Positions 54,501 to 62,871 of a stretch of DNA of 64,000 nt are shown piece after piece; position 1 is the first letter of the stretch; every line of letters starts with the position of its first letter. The stretch is from Planctomycetota bacterium (GTDB lineage: Bacteria; Planctomycetota; UBA11346): NCBI GenBank assembly GCA_014193115.1, contig BJHQ01000018.1, positions 1 to 64,000 of the forward strand. The letters run 5' to 3'. A program made the translations under genes and the position numbers. The notes under the pieces are model-generated. The model saw only the letters and a program-made list of their open reading frames with translations. It searched no databases and was not told the DNA's origin.

Positions 54501-54869
54501 TTCGGCCCGATTGCGATGCCAGCAATTGGCCCACACCTCGTCATCAATGGACCCATCCGGATGCCGTCGAAGATTGATCTCGAGAACCTGAGTGCGCAGG
54601 GGGTTTTTGGAGACCCCGAGGCCGTCCTGCAACAGCAGGGCATAATTGCCAAAGGTCGGTTTGGGCAGGTAGGGGATGCCATTGCGCAGCCAGTCCGGCG
54701 GATCCGCCCACTGGCGGATCGCCGCCGAATGCTCACCCAAGGCCCATTCTGGAATCTCGGCAGTCGGGATCGAAGGCACCGACCAGCCGGTCAGAATGAT
54801 GACCAGCACCAGACGGCGGAGGAATGATGACCCTGAAGCAGCTTTGCTGAGCAGGATGACCTGGTTCAT
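51546..54869 (-). CDS. Large exported heparinase II/III-like protein
   Basis: The protein has 1107 residues. The signal peptide spans about 1-36 (RRLVLVIILTGWSVPSIPTAE). An N-terminal carbohydrate-related beta domain (about 50-170) precedes GVHPRLLLRADRLEAARAWG and an alpha-helical toroid region with FSNHSIWEWAADLV. This resembles heparinase II/III and alginate-lyase-type polysaccharide lyases. The C-terminal half is beta-rich, like the antiparallel sheet domain of those enzymes, but has a long middle insertion. A lysine-rich, probably disordered segment (KKKKKAGPTKP) interrupts the end. Length well above the usual 600-800 suggests extra domains. It is 9 bases downstream of the SSS symporter gene. 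The substrate, probably an acidic polysaccharide, is unknown. Confidence 0.6.
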   Translation of the reverse strand: MNQVILLSKAASGSSFLRRLVLVIILTGWSVPSIPTAEIPEWALGEHSAAIRQWADPPDWLRNGIPYLPKPTFGNYALLLQDGLGVSKNPLRTQVLEINLRRHPDGSIDDEVWANCWHRNRAESQGAVLKQWHDGDGWHFEITLDIAGDSYVKGGIGWYQIDVAETNPSGTYRGVFNDVPLHGAVVAMAGVEPPRFAPALAPGVHPRLLLRADRLEAARAWGRSTTGAKIVRMVAENVQPFLAIPFNPKEHGQGYTNDLALSKLTAIAMVWQITQDPVYADYLRSAFAIICDPQGPFKISDYQRLDPYPFDLAWDLLDADQRAKVTAWLTENWVTAGMQKGNGICFSNHSIWEWAADLVQLHALDGTVGKPPADSFPPARGAFQVQAITQARTDITTYQAGTEVSLDDFRCAGPLIAADFTPWSDARHLDRLQFDLPAMGRLAEPPPLALAGSASLAWTKCLAHPGIVELRKNVLETMEMIKTSGGKNVDQIMAAYDQHLFDLGPLLGPNGSVAIAAGPVLVSKGDYRLGLAESYRLRIGDDWLQNGDIIRLPDGVVALALIAWKPAKSGASTSAKLRFEPLEGISLEDALAVRRGRAELVQKRQTWWEQSGREDWSLRNSRIINERNFWRGLEFVLGAGGFNLEGSGYTTSGTWNVSRSLHALRNVSGLAYDQVSHFRFKAMNKLGGGWQFTVGTGSMGPDLCLMDLPFSDPGIQSALKPLFASRFATFNTNPPAKSWSVYGFGGISSILNGLAGWELPFADQPERLAQLPNFVHDGVMGGMILRSGWRQDDCSTILMAKRQLPNSAWQFQDAGAFRIDGLGVCWTSHSHRYKRAFGRDDENVLLVEGIDGAIWQGRTSDVQVDRQGNGQVEIDLLAWNRERMQPYPGPIPTRMLRRVATDYSGKCGAPGLVVIHDQVVGGGRRTWQMHTQDEKSDLYTGYSQEIGFGPGSFTIDGGEGRRLQGIIVEPKGTQPRLGAKRPRVVGDEAARGRLENPKKKKKAGPTKPQDPLNLSNPPEQADTSPFKMVIDPNSVEDKNPEKDTIDKSRRIEVPIDAKDQDVTAILVISREKPLEIKELPATATHRRWRVGDRIVLVSDGDIRFESP

Positions 54870-54878
54870 GACGACCTT

Positions 54879-57035
54879 TCAGGCTCGGTTTGCCGTTGGC
54901 TGAATCGTGTCTGCCTGCTGATGGAGGATGCTGCCATCATCGCTGGCATCGCGTTTGATGAGATCCATGTCCTTGAAGAACCGCCTGAGGTCGATTGCGC
55001 ACCCGACCGCGAACCAGATCAGGCTGGCTGCGGCGACGATCATGGGGATGATCAGGCCGATGATCAGCCAGACGTTCAACCAGCCTGATTTGCTCATGGT
55101 CAGCTGGGCGGCAGTCTCGGCATCGAGCAGTGGCAGCAGCCCGTATTTCCAGGCGACCATGCCCACCATCAGCAGGGCAAGAACCAGGGAATAGAAGAAG
55201 ATTCCCATGGCCACCCAGCGGTCACTGGTGGAGAAATGGTGGTCGATGCCCACCAGGCGGGCGATCCACGATGGTTGGGCTCGCCTGAGTGGTTGAACGT
55301 CACCGACCAGGATCGACTTCAGATCAAACGGAGCCCGGCAGGTGGCCAAGGAAACCGCGACGTAAGTAACCAGGCAACAGACGGCCACCAGGAAGCTCAG
55401 GAAGAATCCCGAGGTCAACACCAACGGAATCGGGATGATGGTCCTGAGCCAGGTCATCGAATCCCACCAGTTGCTGCTCAAGATGATCGCGGCGAAGGCC
55501 AGTGGGAGGCTGATCAGGGCGCCGGCCCAGGCTCCCTGGACCGTACCCCGCGACCAGTACAGCCCTCCGATGATCACCGCTCCGGAGACTCCAGCGGAGA
55601 TGGCTCCGCAGACCGACCACCAGACCCAGATCGGTGTCGACAGCGGCAGGATCATCGAACCGATCAGGGCGAAACCCGCGAGTCCCACCGCGGCCAGACG
55701 GAGGACCTTGAGGTGAGTCCGGGTGGACAGCGGCCGACGCCGCCAGGGCAGAACGCAATCCTGGATGAACAGACTGCTCCACGAGATGAGATGATTCCCA
55801 TCCCCGGCGATCAGGCCCATGACCATGATCGCGAGGAAGAGCCCTTTGATGCCAATCGGCAGCATTTCCGACAAAGCCATGAACGGCGCCTGCTGCTTCT
55901 GGCGCTGAAGGTCTTCACGCCGGATCGGCTGGCCGTCCTGGTCGACGACTGCGGTGGCATCAAACCAGGATTGGCTTCCCACCGGATTGGCTGCATTCGG
56001 CCGGGCGACGTGACTGCCGGATGGGCTGGGCACCGAGGCGATCCGTTCCTTGAGGCTGACCGTGCGCTCGGTGAAATCGGGATGGCGGAGGAAGGTCATG
56101 GCGCCGAGAGCGATGACGAGGATCACCAGGGTCCGGGAATACGCCCGCCATTGGCTCAGGATGCCAGCCATCCGCCCTTCGTGCGGGGTCAACGCGGCGT
56201 TACGGAAGCCGTGGCCAGCGCCGGCAAGACCGCCGGCATTATAGATGATCGCGAAGATCGCGGTGAGCATGGCCAGGTAATTGAAATCGCGGACGGCGAA
56301 GGCATCGAACGGATCGATCGGACTCTTATTCGCCGCCACCGCGGCGGTCGGTCCGCTCAGGGTGCCGGCCAGCACTTCGGACATCTGCTGCCAGGAGACC
56401 ACCGAAAAGATCGCAATGATGATGATGATGTAGGCGAAATGCGAAAAGATTCCCTCGACGCAGTCGGTGACCAGCAACGTCACCTGGCCGCCCAGGCAGA
56501 TCGTCGCGATGGTCAGGGACAGATAGATGGATATGATCACCAGATTGGTCGAAACTTCGAGGCCGCCGATCACCAAGACATCGTCCAGTCCCAGGAACGC
56601 CTTGAAAAACAGGCAGGATGCCAAGGGGAAGACCAGGTAGCCGAGCGCGCCTGAGGTGAACAGCAGGATGCCGACGAAGCGTCGGAAATTTTTGCTGTAG
56701 CGGAGTTCAAGCAATTGAGGGAGGGTATGGCATCGGGTCTGGCGATAGCGCCAGATCACGAAGCCGCTGATCGAAACCAGCAGGACGATCGGGGTGAGCA
56801 GGCTGTCGAAGAAGAACACCACGAAGCCGGCGAGCATGAATTTTTCAACATTCGCCACAGTATTGGTCACTCCGCTGCCAGCCTCGCCAGTGGCATTGGT
56901 CAGCAGGTACCGTCCGGCGCAGCGGCCTGCGGAGATGTAGTCGGCCACGCTCTGCACCCAACGTCTGGTTCGCCAACCAATCAAGATGACGGCCAGTATC
57001 GGCAGCACCGCTACGAGAATGTCTAGCCAGTGCAT
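54879..57035 (-). CDS. Sodium:solute symporter (SSS family)
   Basis: The protein has 718 residues and about 13-15 transmembrane helices in the LeuT-like SSS fold (NATGEAGSGVTNTV, NAGGLAGAGHGFRNAALTP, MGLIAGDGNHLISWSS). It is longer than the usual 500-600, with a soluble loop of about 80 residues (about 345-410) and extra helices at the end. SSS transporters couple sodium to import of sugars, sugar acids or amino acids. Its coupling to the heparinase-like gene suggests uptake of lyase products, such as unsaturated uronate sugars (inference). AGGA lies seven bases before ATG 57035, and the site is part of a possible RNA hairpin. Confidence 0.88.
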   Translation of the reverse strand: MHWLDILVAVLPILAVILIGWRTRRWVQSVADYISAGRCAGRYLLTNATGEAGSGVTNTVANVEKFMLAGFVVFFFDSLLTPIVLLVSISGFVIWRYRQTRCHTLPQLLELRYSKNFRRFVGILLFTSGALGYLVFPLASCLFFKAFLGLDDVLVIGGLEVSTNLVIISIYLSLTIATICLGGQVTLLVTDCVEGIFSHFAYIIIIIAIFSVVSWQQMSEVLAGTLSGPTAAVAANKSPIDPFDAFAVRDFNYLAMLTAIFAIIYNAGGLAGAGHGFRNAALTPHEGRMAGILSQWRAYSRTLVILVIALGAMTFLRHPDFTERTVSLKERIASVPSPSGSHVARPNAANPVGSQSWFDATAVVDQDGQPIRREDLQRQKQQAPFMALSEMLPIGIKGLFLAIMVMGLIAGDGNHLISWSSLFIQDCVLPWRRRPLSTRTHLKVLRLAAVGLAGFALIGSMILPLSTPIWVWWSVCGAISAGVSGAVIIGGLYWSRGTVQGAWAGALISLPLAFAAIILSSNWWDSMTWLRTIIPIPLVLTSGFFLSFLVAVCCLVTYVAVSLATCRAPFDLKSILVGDVQPLRRAQPSWIARLVGIDHHFSTSDRWVAMGIFFYSLVLALLMVGMVAWKYGLLPLLDAETAAQLTMSKSGWLNVWLIIGLIIPMIVAAASLIWFAVGCAIDLRRFFKDMDLIKRDASDDGSILHQQADTIQPTANRA

Positions 57036-57036
57036 G

Positions 57037-57101
57037 GACCATTCCTGAAAACACGCACTGTGAGCTCCAGCTGCATCGGTTCCAGACAAGTAGGAATGGT
57101 C
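57037..57101 (-). promoter_or_regulatory. Leader hairpin able to hide the symporter ribosome site
   Basis: In the coding strand sense, GACCATTCCT (57101 down to 57092) is perfectly complementary to AGGAATGGTC (57046 down to 57037), which contains the Shine-Dalgarno AGGA and ends one base before the start ATG. The loop would be 45 bases. AGCTCAC occurs twice in the same region (57110-57104 and 57066-57060), 44 bases apart, as a candidate AraC-type direct repeat. The layout suggests a translational switch, a transcription operator, or both. Confidence 0.45.
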
Positions 57102-57223
57102 ATGTGAGCTGGTACGGCAGCCATCCGACTCGGTTCGAGCGCAGGAATTGCTTTTCCGACGCCGAGATTTCCTGACTGGCCTGAGTGTTCCCCGAATTCA
57201 GCGAGGTGTTCGCCAGCAACCGG

Positions 57224-58204
57224 TCACGCGACTTTTCCTTCGGTCAGGTGCATGAACAGATCCTCAAGATTCCGCTCACGGGCGGCGAAGCGGCAGACCG
57301 GCAGGCCGGCTTCGATGAGGCGCTTGAGCAGCGCCGCCTGGGTCGCGGCCAGGGCTGGGCAACGGGCGGTGATCAGCAGGTGGTCGATCTGGATCTCGCC
57401 CAGCTCGGGCTGCTCGGCGAGGGTTGCCGCCAGGCGCTCGACCGGGGCGGCCAGGCGGATTTCGATGGTTTCGGTGGCGGTATCAGGCTCGGCTGCGGCT
57501 TGTACCTGGGCTTTGTGGGCGACCGCGGCCTTGATCTCGCGGACCTTGCCGGCGGCGACCAGGGCGCCTTGCTCGATGATCGCCACCGCATCGCACAGTT
57601 CTTCCAGTTCAGCCAGGATGTGGCTGCTGATGAAGATCGCCTTGCCTTGGCCGGCGAGCAGGCGGAGCAGTTCGCGGAACTCGATCCGGGCCCGGGGATC
57701 AAGTCCGGCGCTGGGTTCGTCGAGGATCAGCAGTTGCGGGTCGTGGATCAGGCAGCGGCCCAGGCACAGCCGCTGCTTCATGCCCTTGGACAAGGTCGTG
57801 ACCAGCTTTTCGCGCAGCCCGCCGAGCTGGCAGAAGTCGATCACGTCGCCCACCGCCCGGGTCCGGCGGTCGATCGGCATGTCGTAGGCCCGGCTGAAGA
57901 AATCCAGGTATTCCCACACTGTCATGTTCGGATATGCGCCATAACTGTCGGGCATGTAGCCGATCAGCCGGCGGACCCGGTCGGCGTCGTCGATGGTCGA
58001 CAGCCCGGCCACGGTGCAGTCGCCGGAGGTCGGCAGATCGAGGCTGGCGAGGATCCGCATCGTGGTCGACTTGCCGGCGCCATTGGGGCCGATGAAGCCG
58101 AAGATTTCACCGCGATCGAATTGGAAGCTGACCTGCTTCACGGCGTCGACCCTGGTCGGGCCGTGGCCGAAGGAACGGGACAAGCTGTGGACTTGGACCA
58201 GCAT
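57224..58204 (-). CDS. ABC transporter ATP-binding protein
   Basis: This 326-residue ABC ATPase of the CcmA/NatA (ABC-2) type has Walker A GPNGAGKS at 39-46, signature LSKGM at 138-142 and Walker B LLILDEP at 158-164. A C-terminal domain of about 110 residues (from about 215) is typical of ATPases that drive ABC-2 exporters or GldA-like machines. It is the last gene of the operon, and its start lies 4 bases after the preceding stop. No ABC-2 permease gene is adjacent; the nearest membrane protein is the 546-residue protein directly upstream, which may take that role or be an accessory. Confidence 0.88.
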   Translation of the reverse strand: MLVQVHSLSRSFGHGPTRVDAVKQVSFQFDRGEIFGFIGPNGAGKSTTMRILASLDLPTSGDCTVAGLSTIDDADRVRRLIGYMPDSYGAYPNMTVWEYLDFFSRAYDMPIDRRTRAVGDVIDFCQLGGLREKLVTTLSKGMKQRLCLGRCLIHDPQLLILDEPSAGLDPRARIEFRELLRLLAGQGKAIFISSHILAELEELCDAVAIIEQGALVAAGKVREIKAAVAHKAQVQAAAEPDTATETIEIRLAAPVERLAATLAEQPELGEIQIDHLLITARCPALAATQAALLKRLIEAGLPVCRFAARERNLEDLFMHLTEGKVA

Positions 58205-58208
58205 CGGA

Positions 58209-59845
58209 TCAGCTCTTTCCTGCGGTTGCCGGGGCCACGATCCCGAACACCCAGGATTCCACCGGCGCGACGTCCTCGCCGGCTGGGCCGGGCACAGGCA
58301 GCAGCGGCGCGGCCAGCTTGGCCTGGTAAGCGAATGGTTCCTTGGCCACGGCATCGCGGACCAGGGTCGCGCCTTGGCTCAACCGGCCCTGGTTGGCCAG
58401 TTGTGGCAGCCGGGTCAGACCGCGGGCCGGGCCATCTTGGGTGAGCGTCGCACTGGCGCCGTCGGCCAGGGCGGTGCAGGCCCAGGCTTTTCCAGCGGCA
58501 TCGCGCCACAGCAGTTGGTCGATTGCTGCACCCAGGCCGTTGGTCACCCGCCATCCCCCGCCCACCGGTTCGATCAGCAAGCGGCGGTTGTCGGGCCGGG
58601 CCTGGATGTAGCGCAGGGCGCGGTTGGTCCGGCTGGGAATCCATGGTCCGTCAGCGCGCAGGCCGTCGGTCCAGTCGAGGCTGAGCTGGCCGACCTGGCG
58701 TCGTTCTTCATCGCTGAGCACCGCGGTCACCAGATCCTCGCCGTCGAGGACGAGGCCGCCGGTGGACAGTCCGGCGAAATAACTCACGCCGGTCCAGCCG
58801 ATGGCGCGTTTGGCGGTCTGATCAAGATGGACCGCTTGGATCACCGTCCGTCGGACATGGATGCCCTCGGCCAGGATGCTGATCAGGATCAGCCCGAAAC
58901 ACGTGGCGGCGCTGATGATCGGTGTGGTGATCAGGAACAGGTGGCGTTTGCCCTGGCGGCGCACCCACCACAAGTTGAGCGGTCCGACGACCACTGCGAA
59001 AAGCACGGCGATGACCACGAAGGCGAGCACCGGGACCCGATCGGTTCCGGGCACCGGCGGCGCGTCGTCGGGCGAATCCTTCAGCCGTTCCCGGATCGCC
59101 GCCGCCACCGGCGCCGGGTCGGCAGCGGTGGCCAGGATCGGGCGGGCGCCCAGCCGCGACCACGCGGTGACCTGGCTGTTCTCGCTGACGATCAGCCCGC
59201 CGCCGGCCAGCGACCAGGTGGCGATGGCCTGGCGTTGGGCCGCGCTCAGGGCGCGATCACCGGCTGGCGTCAGCCACAGGACCAGCCAGCACGGATAGCC
59301 CTGCCAGCGGTCAGGGAGGTTCTCGACCGGAAAGCGGTCGACGCGATCCTCGGGATAGCCGGCGGTTGACGAATAGCGATGCCGGCCGGGCAGAGCCGCG
59401 CCGGCCAGGGCTTTGACCAGGAATTCGTGGAGGGCCTTCTGTTTCACCGTCTCGTCGGGATCGACCAGGGCGAGGTCGAGTGACCGGTGCTGATGCGAAG
59501 AACTGCCGCTGACATCATAGGATCGACCGCGGTCATCGGTGGCGTGCAGGTTGACGTAGGAGTATTCCTGGCCCGGCACCAGCACGGTCACCCGCTGCGG
59601 GCGGCGGTCCTGGACCTCGACCCGCAAAGTGCCGGAGTCCTGGCCGCAGCGGGCCTCCAGCCGGAGCGTCGCGTCGCGCTCGGGGTCGATGGCCACGATC
59701 GCCGGAGCGTAGCCATCGGCGTCGGTCCACGGCAGCTGCACGTTGACGCTGGCAGAAAAATCCCCGGCGGCCAGCGCGGCGGCGCAGAGATACAGCCCGA
59801 GCAGGGCTGGAACTGGCCAGGACCAGGATGAACCGACATGCAGGC

Positions 59846-59849
<4 letters not shown>
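58209..59849 (-). CDS. Large membrane protein of a MoxR/ABC operon
   Basis: The protein has 546 residues. A signal-like first helix (about 12-28) precedes an exported region of about 240 residues that contains a glutamine-amidotransferase-like or GldG-like section (LAGGGLIVSENSQVTAWSRLG). A pair of membrane helices follows (about 273-293 and 305-329; VVGPLNLWWVRRQGKRHLFLITTPIISA). The C-terminal 200 residues appear beta-rich. Similar proteins accompany MoxR ATPases and ABC exporters in Planctomycetes-like genomes, with no established function. Its start overlaps the MoxR stop by 4 bases, so MoxR and this protein are translationally coupled. Confidence 0.6.
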
Positions 59850-60835
<986 letters not shown>

Positions 60836-60845
60836 GGACACGTCA

Positions 60846-61298
60846 TCATCGGAACGACCACGCGAGCAACCCTGTACCGATCGCGGCGAAGGTCCAGTAG
60901 TCGGTCGGCAGTCCGAGCAGCCAATGCTTGTGCCACTTGATCTCGCCTGGCTTGAAGCGTTTCCAGCCCCATGCCGGGTTGCGCAAGAACCACAGGAAAT
61001 CCTCGGTGATCCAAAAGAGCATGAAGCTGCCCATGATCCGCGCTTCGAGCGGCCACGACCACTGCCACAGCAACAAGCAGGGGAAATGGAAGATCAGCAT
61101 CATGAAGCATAGCGTCCAGGCGTGGTAGCCGGTCAGCGGCCGCCCGCCGAAAAACACGTCGAGCAGCCAGTGCTTCTCGATCCGCCAGGTCGGCAGCTTG
61201 GCCGCCCAGCCGTTCTCGCCCTCAATGTTGATCTCAAGCATCGCGAACACATAGGCGAGCAGGAGCAGCGCCAGGGCGAGGGCGATCTCGTGGTACAT
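60846..61298 (-). CDS. Small four-helix membrane protein
   Basis: The protein has 150 residues. Helices are predicted at about 3-22, 57-78, 81-100 and 130-148, separated by tryptophan- and lysine-rich loops (EIKWHKHWLLGLPTDYW). Conserved-looking aromatic and histidine residues in the loops (EKHWLLD, KWHKHWLLG) form an internal repeat of the pattern KHWLL. The family is not recognised. The start ATG 61298 lies 1 base after the glycosyltransferase stop, so the two are coupled. A role in the envelope together with the glycosyltransferase is plausible but unproven. Confidence 0.65.
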   Translation of the reverse strand: MYHEIALALALLLLAYVFAMLEINIEGENGWAAKLPTWRIEKHWLLDVFFGGRPLTGYHAWTLCFMMLIFHFPCLLLWQWSWPLEARIMGSFMLFWITEDFLWFLRNPAWGWKRFKPGEIKWHKHWLLGLPTDYWTFAAIGTGLLAWSFR

Positions 61299-61299
61299 G

Positions 61300-62466
61300 T
61301 CAGACCGACGGATTCGGAGCTGATGATGACGGCGATGCCGCCATGACCTGGTCGAGCACGGCATCGGCTGCCAGCGGCCGGCCGAGGGCGGTCGCTGCGG
61401 CCCGCATCCGGGCCAGGCGATCGGGGTCGGCGAGCAACCGGCGGACGCGGTATTCGACGCCGGCCGCGTCGTGGGCCTTCATCGCCGCGCTGTGCTCCAG
61501 CAGGTAGTCGCTGTTGCGTTCCTCCTGGCCTGGAATCGGCGAGACCACCAGCATCGGCAGGCCCAGGGCCAGGCATTCCGCCGTGGTCAGGCCGCCGGGC
61601 TTGGTGATCGCCAGGTCGGATGCTGCCATTGCTGCTTCGGGGACCTCGGTGAAGCCGACCGGGAACAGGCGGCCGGGGAACCGCGCAGCGATCTTGCCCA
61701 GTCGATCGAGCAGCGGCGCATTGCGCCCGGCCAGGGCCATGATCTGGAAATCGCCAGGAACGTGGAGCATGCGTTCGGCGAGCTTATCCATGGCGCCGAC
61801 CCCGGCAGCGCCCGACATCAACAGCAACGTGGTGCGCTGGGCGTCGATGCCGAACCGGGCGGCGGCCTCGGCGCGGCTCGGCGGAGCGGCGAACCCGGAG
61901 GCAATGGGGATACCGGTGACCGCGATCGGCGGCACTGGCGGAGCGCCAGGCAGCGCCGCCAGACGATCGTCGAGGCGCCAGGCGACCTCTTCAGCGGCGA
62001 CGCAGAAACCAGCCTGTCCGGGCTGGACCCACAGGGCGTGGACATCGTAGTCGGTGACTACGGTGGTGATCGGCGCCGACACCACGCCAGCAGCGCGCAG
62101 CCGGGCGCAGAGCTGGGCCGGCAGGAAGTGGGTGCAGACGATGTGGGTCGGTTCGGCCTGGTGCACCGCCCTGGCCAGGCGGCGGGTGTTGAGCTCTTCG
62201 ATGGCCCGGCGGAAACGGGCAAGATAGGTATCCGGACCGACCACATCCGACGCGTGGTAGAGATAGCCCCACAGCGCTGGGCTGCGATTCACCAGGGTGA
62301 TGAAGGACCCGGCGTACAAGCGGCGGAACAGCCGGGGGACCAGTTCCATCACATCGATGTGCTGGGCTGACCAGCCGCGCGCATGTGCGGCGGCGACCAG
62401 CGCTTCGGCCGCACGCACGTGGCCGGCTCCGGCAGAGACGCTGAGCACCAGCAATTTCGGCACCAT
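61300..62466 (-). CDS. MGDG-synthase/MurG-like glycosyltransferase (GT28)
   Basis: This 388-residue GT-B-fold enzyme has the N-terminal MGDG-synthase domain opening MVPKLLVLSVSAGAGH and including THIVCTHFLP. The C-terminal GT28 domain has the donor-binding motif ITKPGGLTTAECLALGLPM and PGQEERN. The family transfers galactose or glucose from a UDP-sugar to diacylglycerol, or N-acetylglucosamine to lipid acceptors, at the inner membrane face. A glycolipid synthase is most likely. The ATG at 62466 is chosen because the upstream extension would be encoded by tandem repeats. It is the first gene of the five-gene operon. Confidence 0.85.
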   Translation of the reverse strand: MVPKLLVLSVSAGAGHVRAAEALVAAAHARGWSAQHIDVMELVPRLFRRLYAGSFITLVNRSPALWGYLYHASDVVGPDTYLARFRRAIEELNTRRLARAVHQAEPTHIVCTHFLPAQLCARLRAAGVVSAPITTVVTDYDVHALWVQPGQAGFCVAAEEVAWRLDDRLAALPGAPPVPPIAVTGIPIASGFAAPPSRAEAAARFGIDAQRTTLLLMSGAAGVGAMDKLAERMLHVPGDFQIMALAGRNAPLLDRLGKIAARFPGRLFPVGFTEVPEAAMAASDLAITKPGGLTTAECLALGLPMLVVSPIPGQEERNSDYLLEHSAAMKAHDAAGVEYRVRRLLADPDRLARMRAAATALGRPLAADAVLDQVMAASPSSSAPNPSV

Positions 62467-62510
62467 GGGCGCATCGTGGCCAGAAGGGCCGGTTCGGAAA
62501 CCCGCCGCCG

Positions 62511-62560
62511 GCGAATGCCGGCGAATGCCGGCGAATGCGGGCAAATGCGGGCGAATGCCG
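62511..62560. repeat. Five tandem copies of a 10-base unit
   Basis: The unit GCGAATGCCG repeats five times without interruption, with single changes in copies 3 and 4, and continues partly on both sides. The period of 10 is about one helical turn. Each junction creates the palindrome GCCGGC. It begins 45 bases upstream of the glycosyltransferase start codon and lies in its leader or promoter. Confidence 0.9.
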
Positions 62561-62620
62561 GCGAAGATGCAGTTCAGGCGGATCGGTCAGCAACGATGAT
62601 TGATCCTCAAAATTCCAGAA

Positions 62621-62654
62621 GAACCGCAAAGACACCATGACGCAAAGGAAAAAT
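62621..62654. repeat. Dispersed GAACCGC-type repeat, second copy
   Basis: GAACCGCAAAGAC is followed by ACGCAAAGG and an A-run. It matches the copy at 20043 in 11 of the first 13 bases. Elements of this general form (AACCGCAAAGACGC...) are common between genes in environmental bacterial genomes. Their origin and function are not established. Confidence 0.45.
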
Positions 62655-62871
62655 CTGAGTAAGGGCTCGCGCAGGAATAACTTGAGCATGTTGCACAGGT
62701 GGATGCGTTTGGCAGCAAACCGAGTCCCGTAGGCTCCGCTGGCTCGGCGACCAACCGAGTGCGGATGGACCTTGCTCACCATCCAACCACGCGGCGCTTT
62801 CGCGGTTCCACAAGCGCTATTCAGGGAGATGGCGCCTTGACCACGGCCAGGTTGCAGCATGTTCCGCCGCC

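Larger units (their letters stand above)
62467..62871. other. 405-base intergenic region with repeats
   Basis: No gene is supported here. It contains a five-copy 10-base tandem repeat (62511-62560), a copy of the dispersed GAACCGC element (62621-62654) and about 200 further bases with no recognisable signal. It separates two divergent transcription units and must hold the promoters of the glycosyltransferase operon and of the exported protein at 62872. Confidence 0.6.

Noticed and set aside
55236..56654. A 472-residue plus-strand frame opposite the SSS symporter
   Set aside because: It is antisense to a gene with clear transmembrane and family motifs. The translation is charged and repetitive, with no recognisable domain.
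57185..58444. A 419-residue plus-strand frame opposite the ABC ATPase gene
   Set aside because: The minus-strand frame carries intact Walker A, signature and Walker B motifs, so the plus frame is a shadow.
62511..62560. The tandem array as a possible CRISPR
   Set aside because: Units are 10 bases with no spacers, so it is a simple tandem repeat.
62607..62860. Minus-strand frame continuing into the glycosyltransferase (N-terminal extension)
   Set aside because: The extension would be encoded by the dispersed repeat and the 10-base tandem array. The conserved N-terminus begins at ATG 62466.
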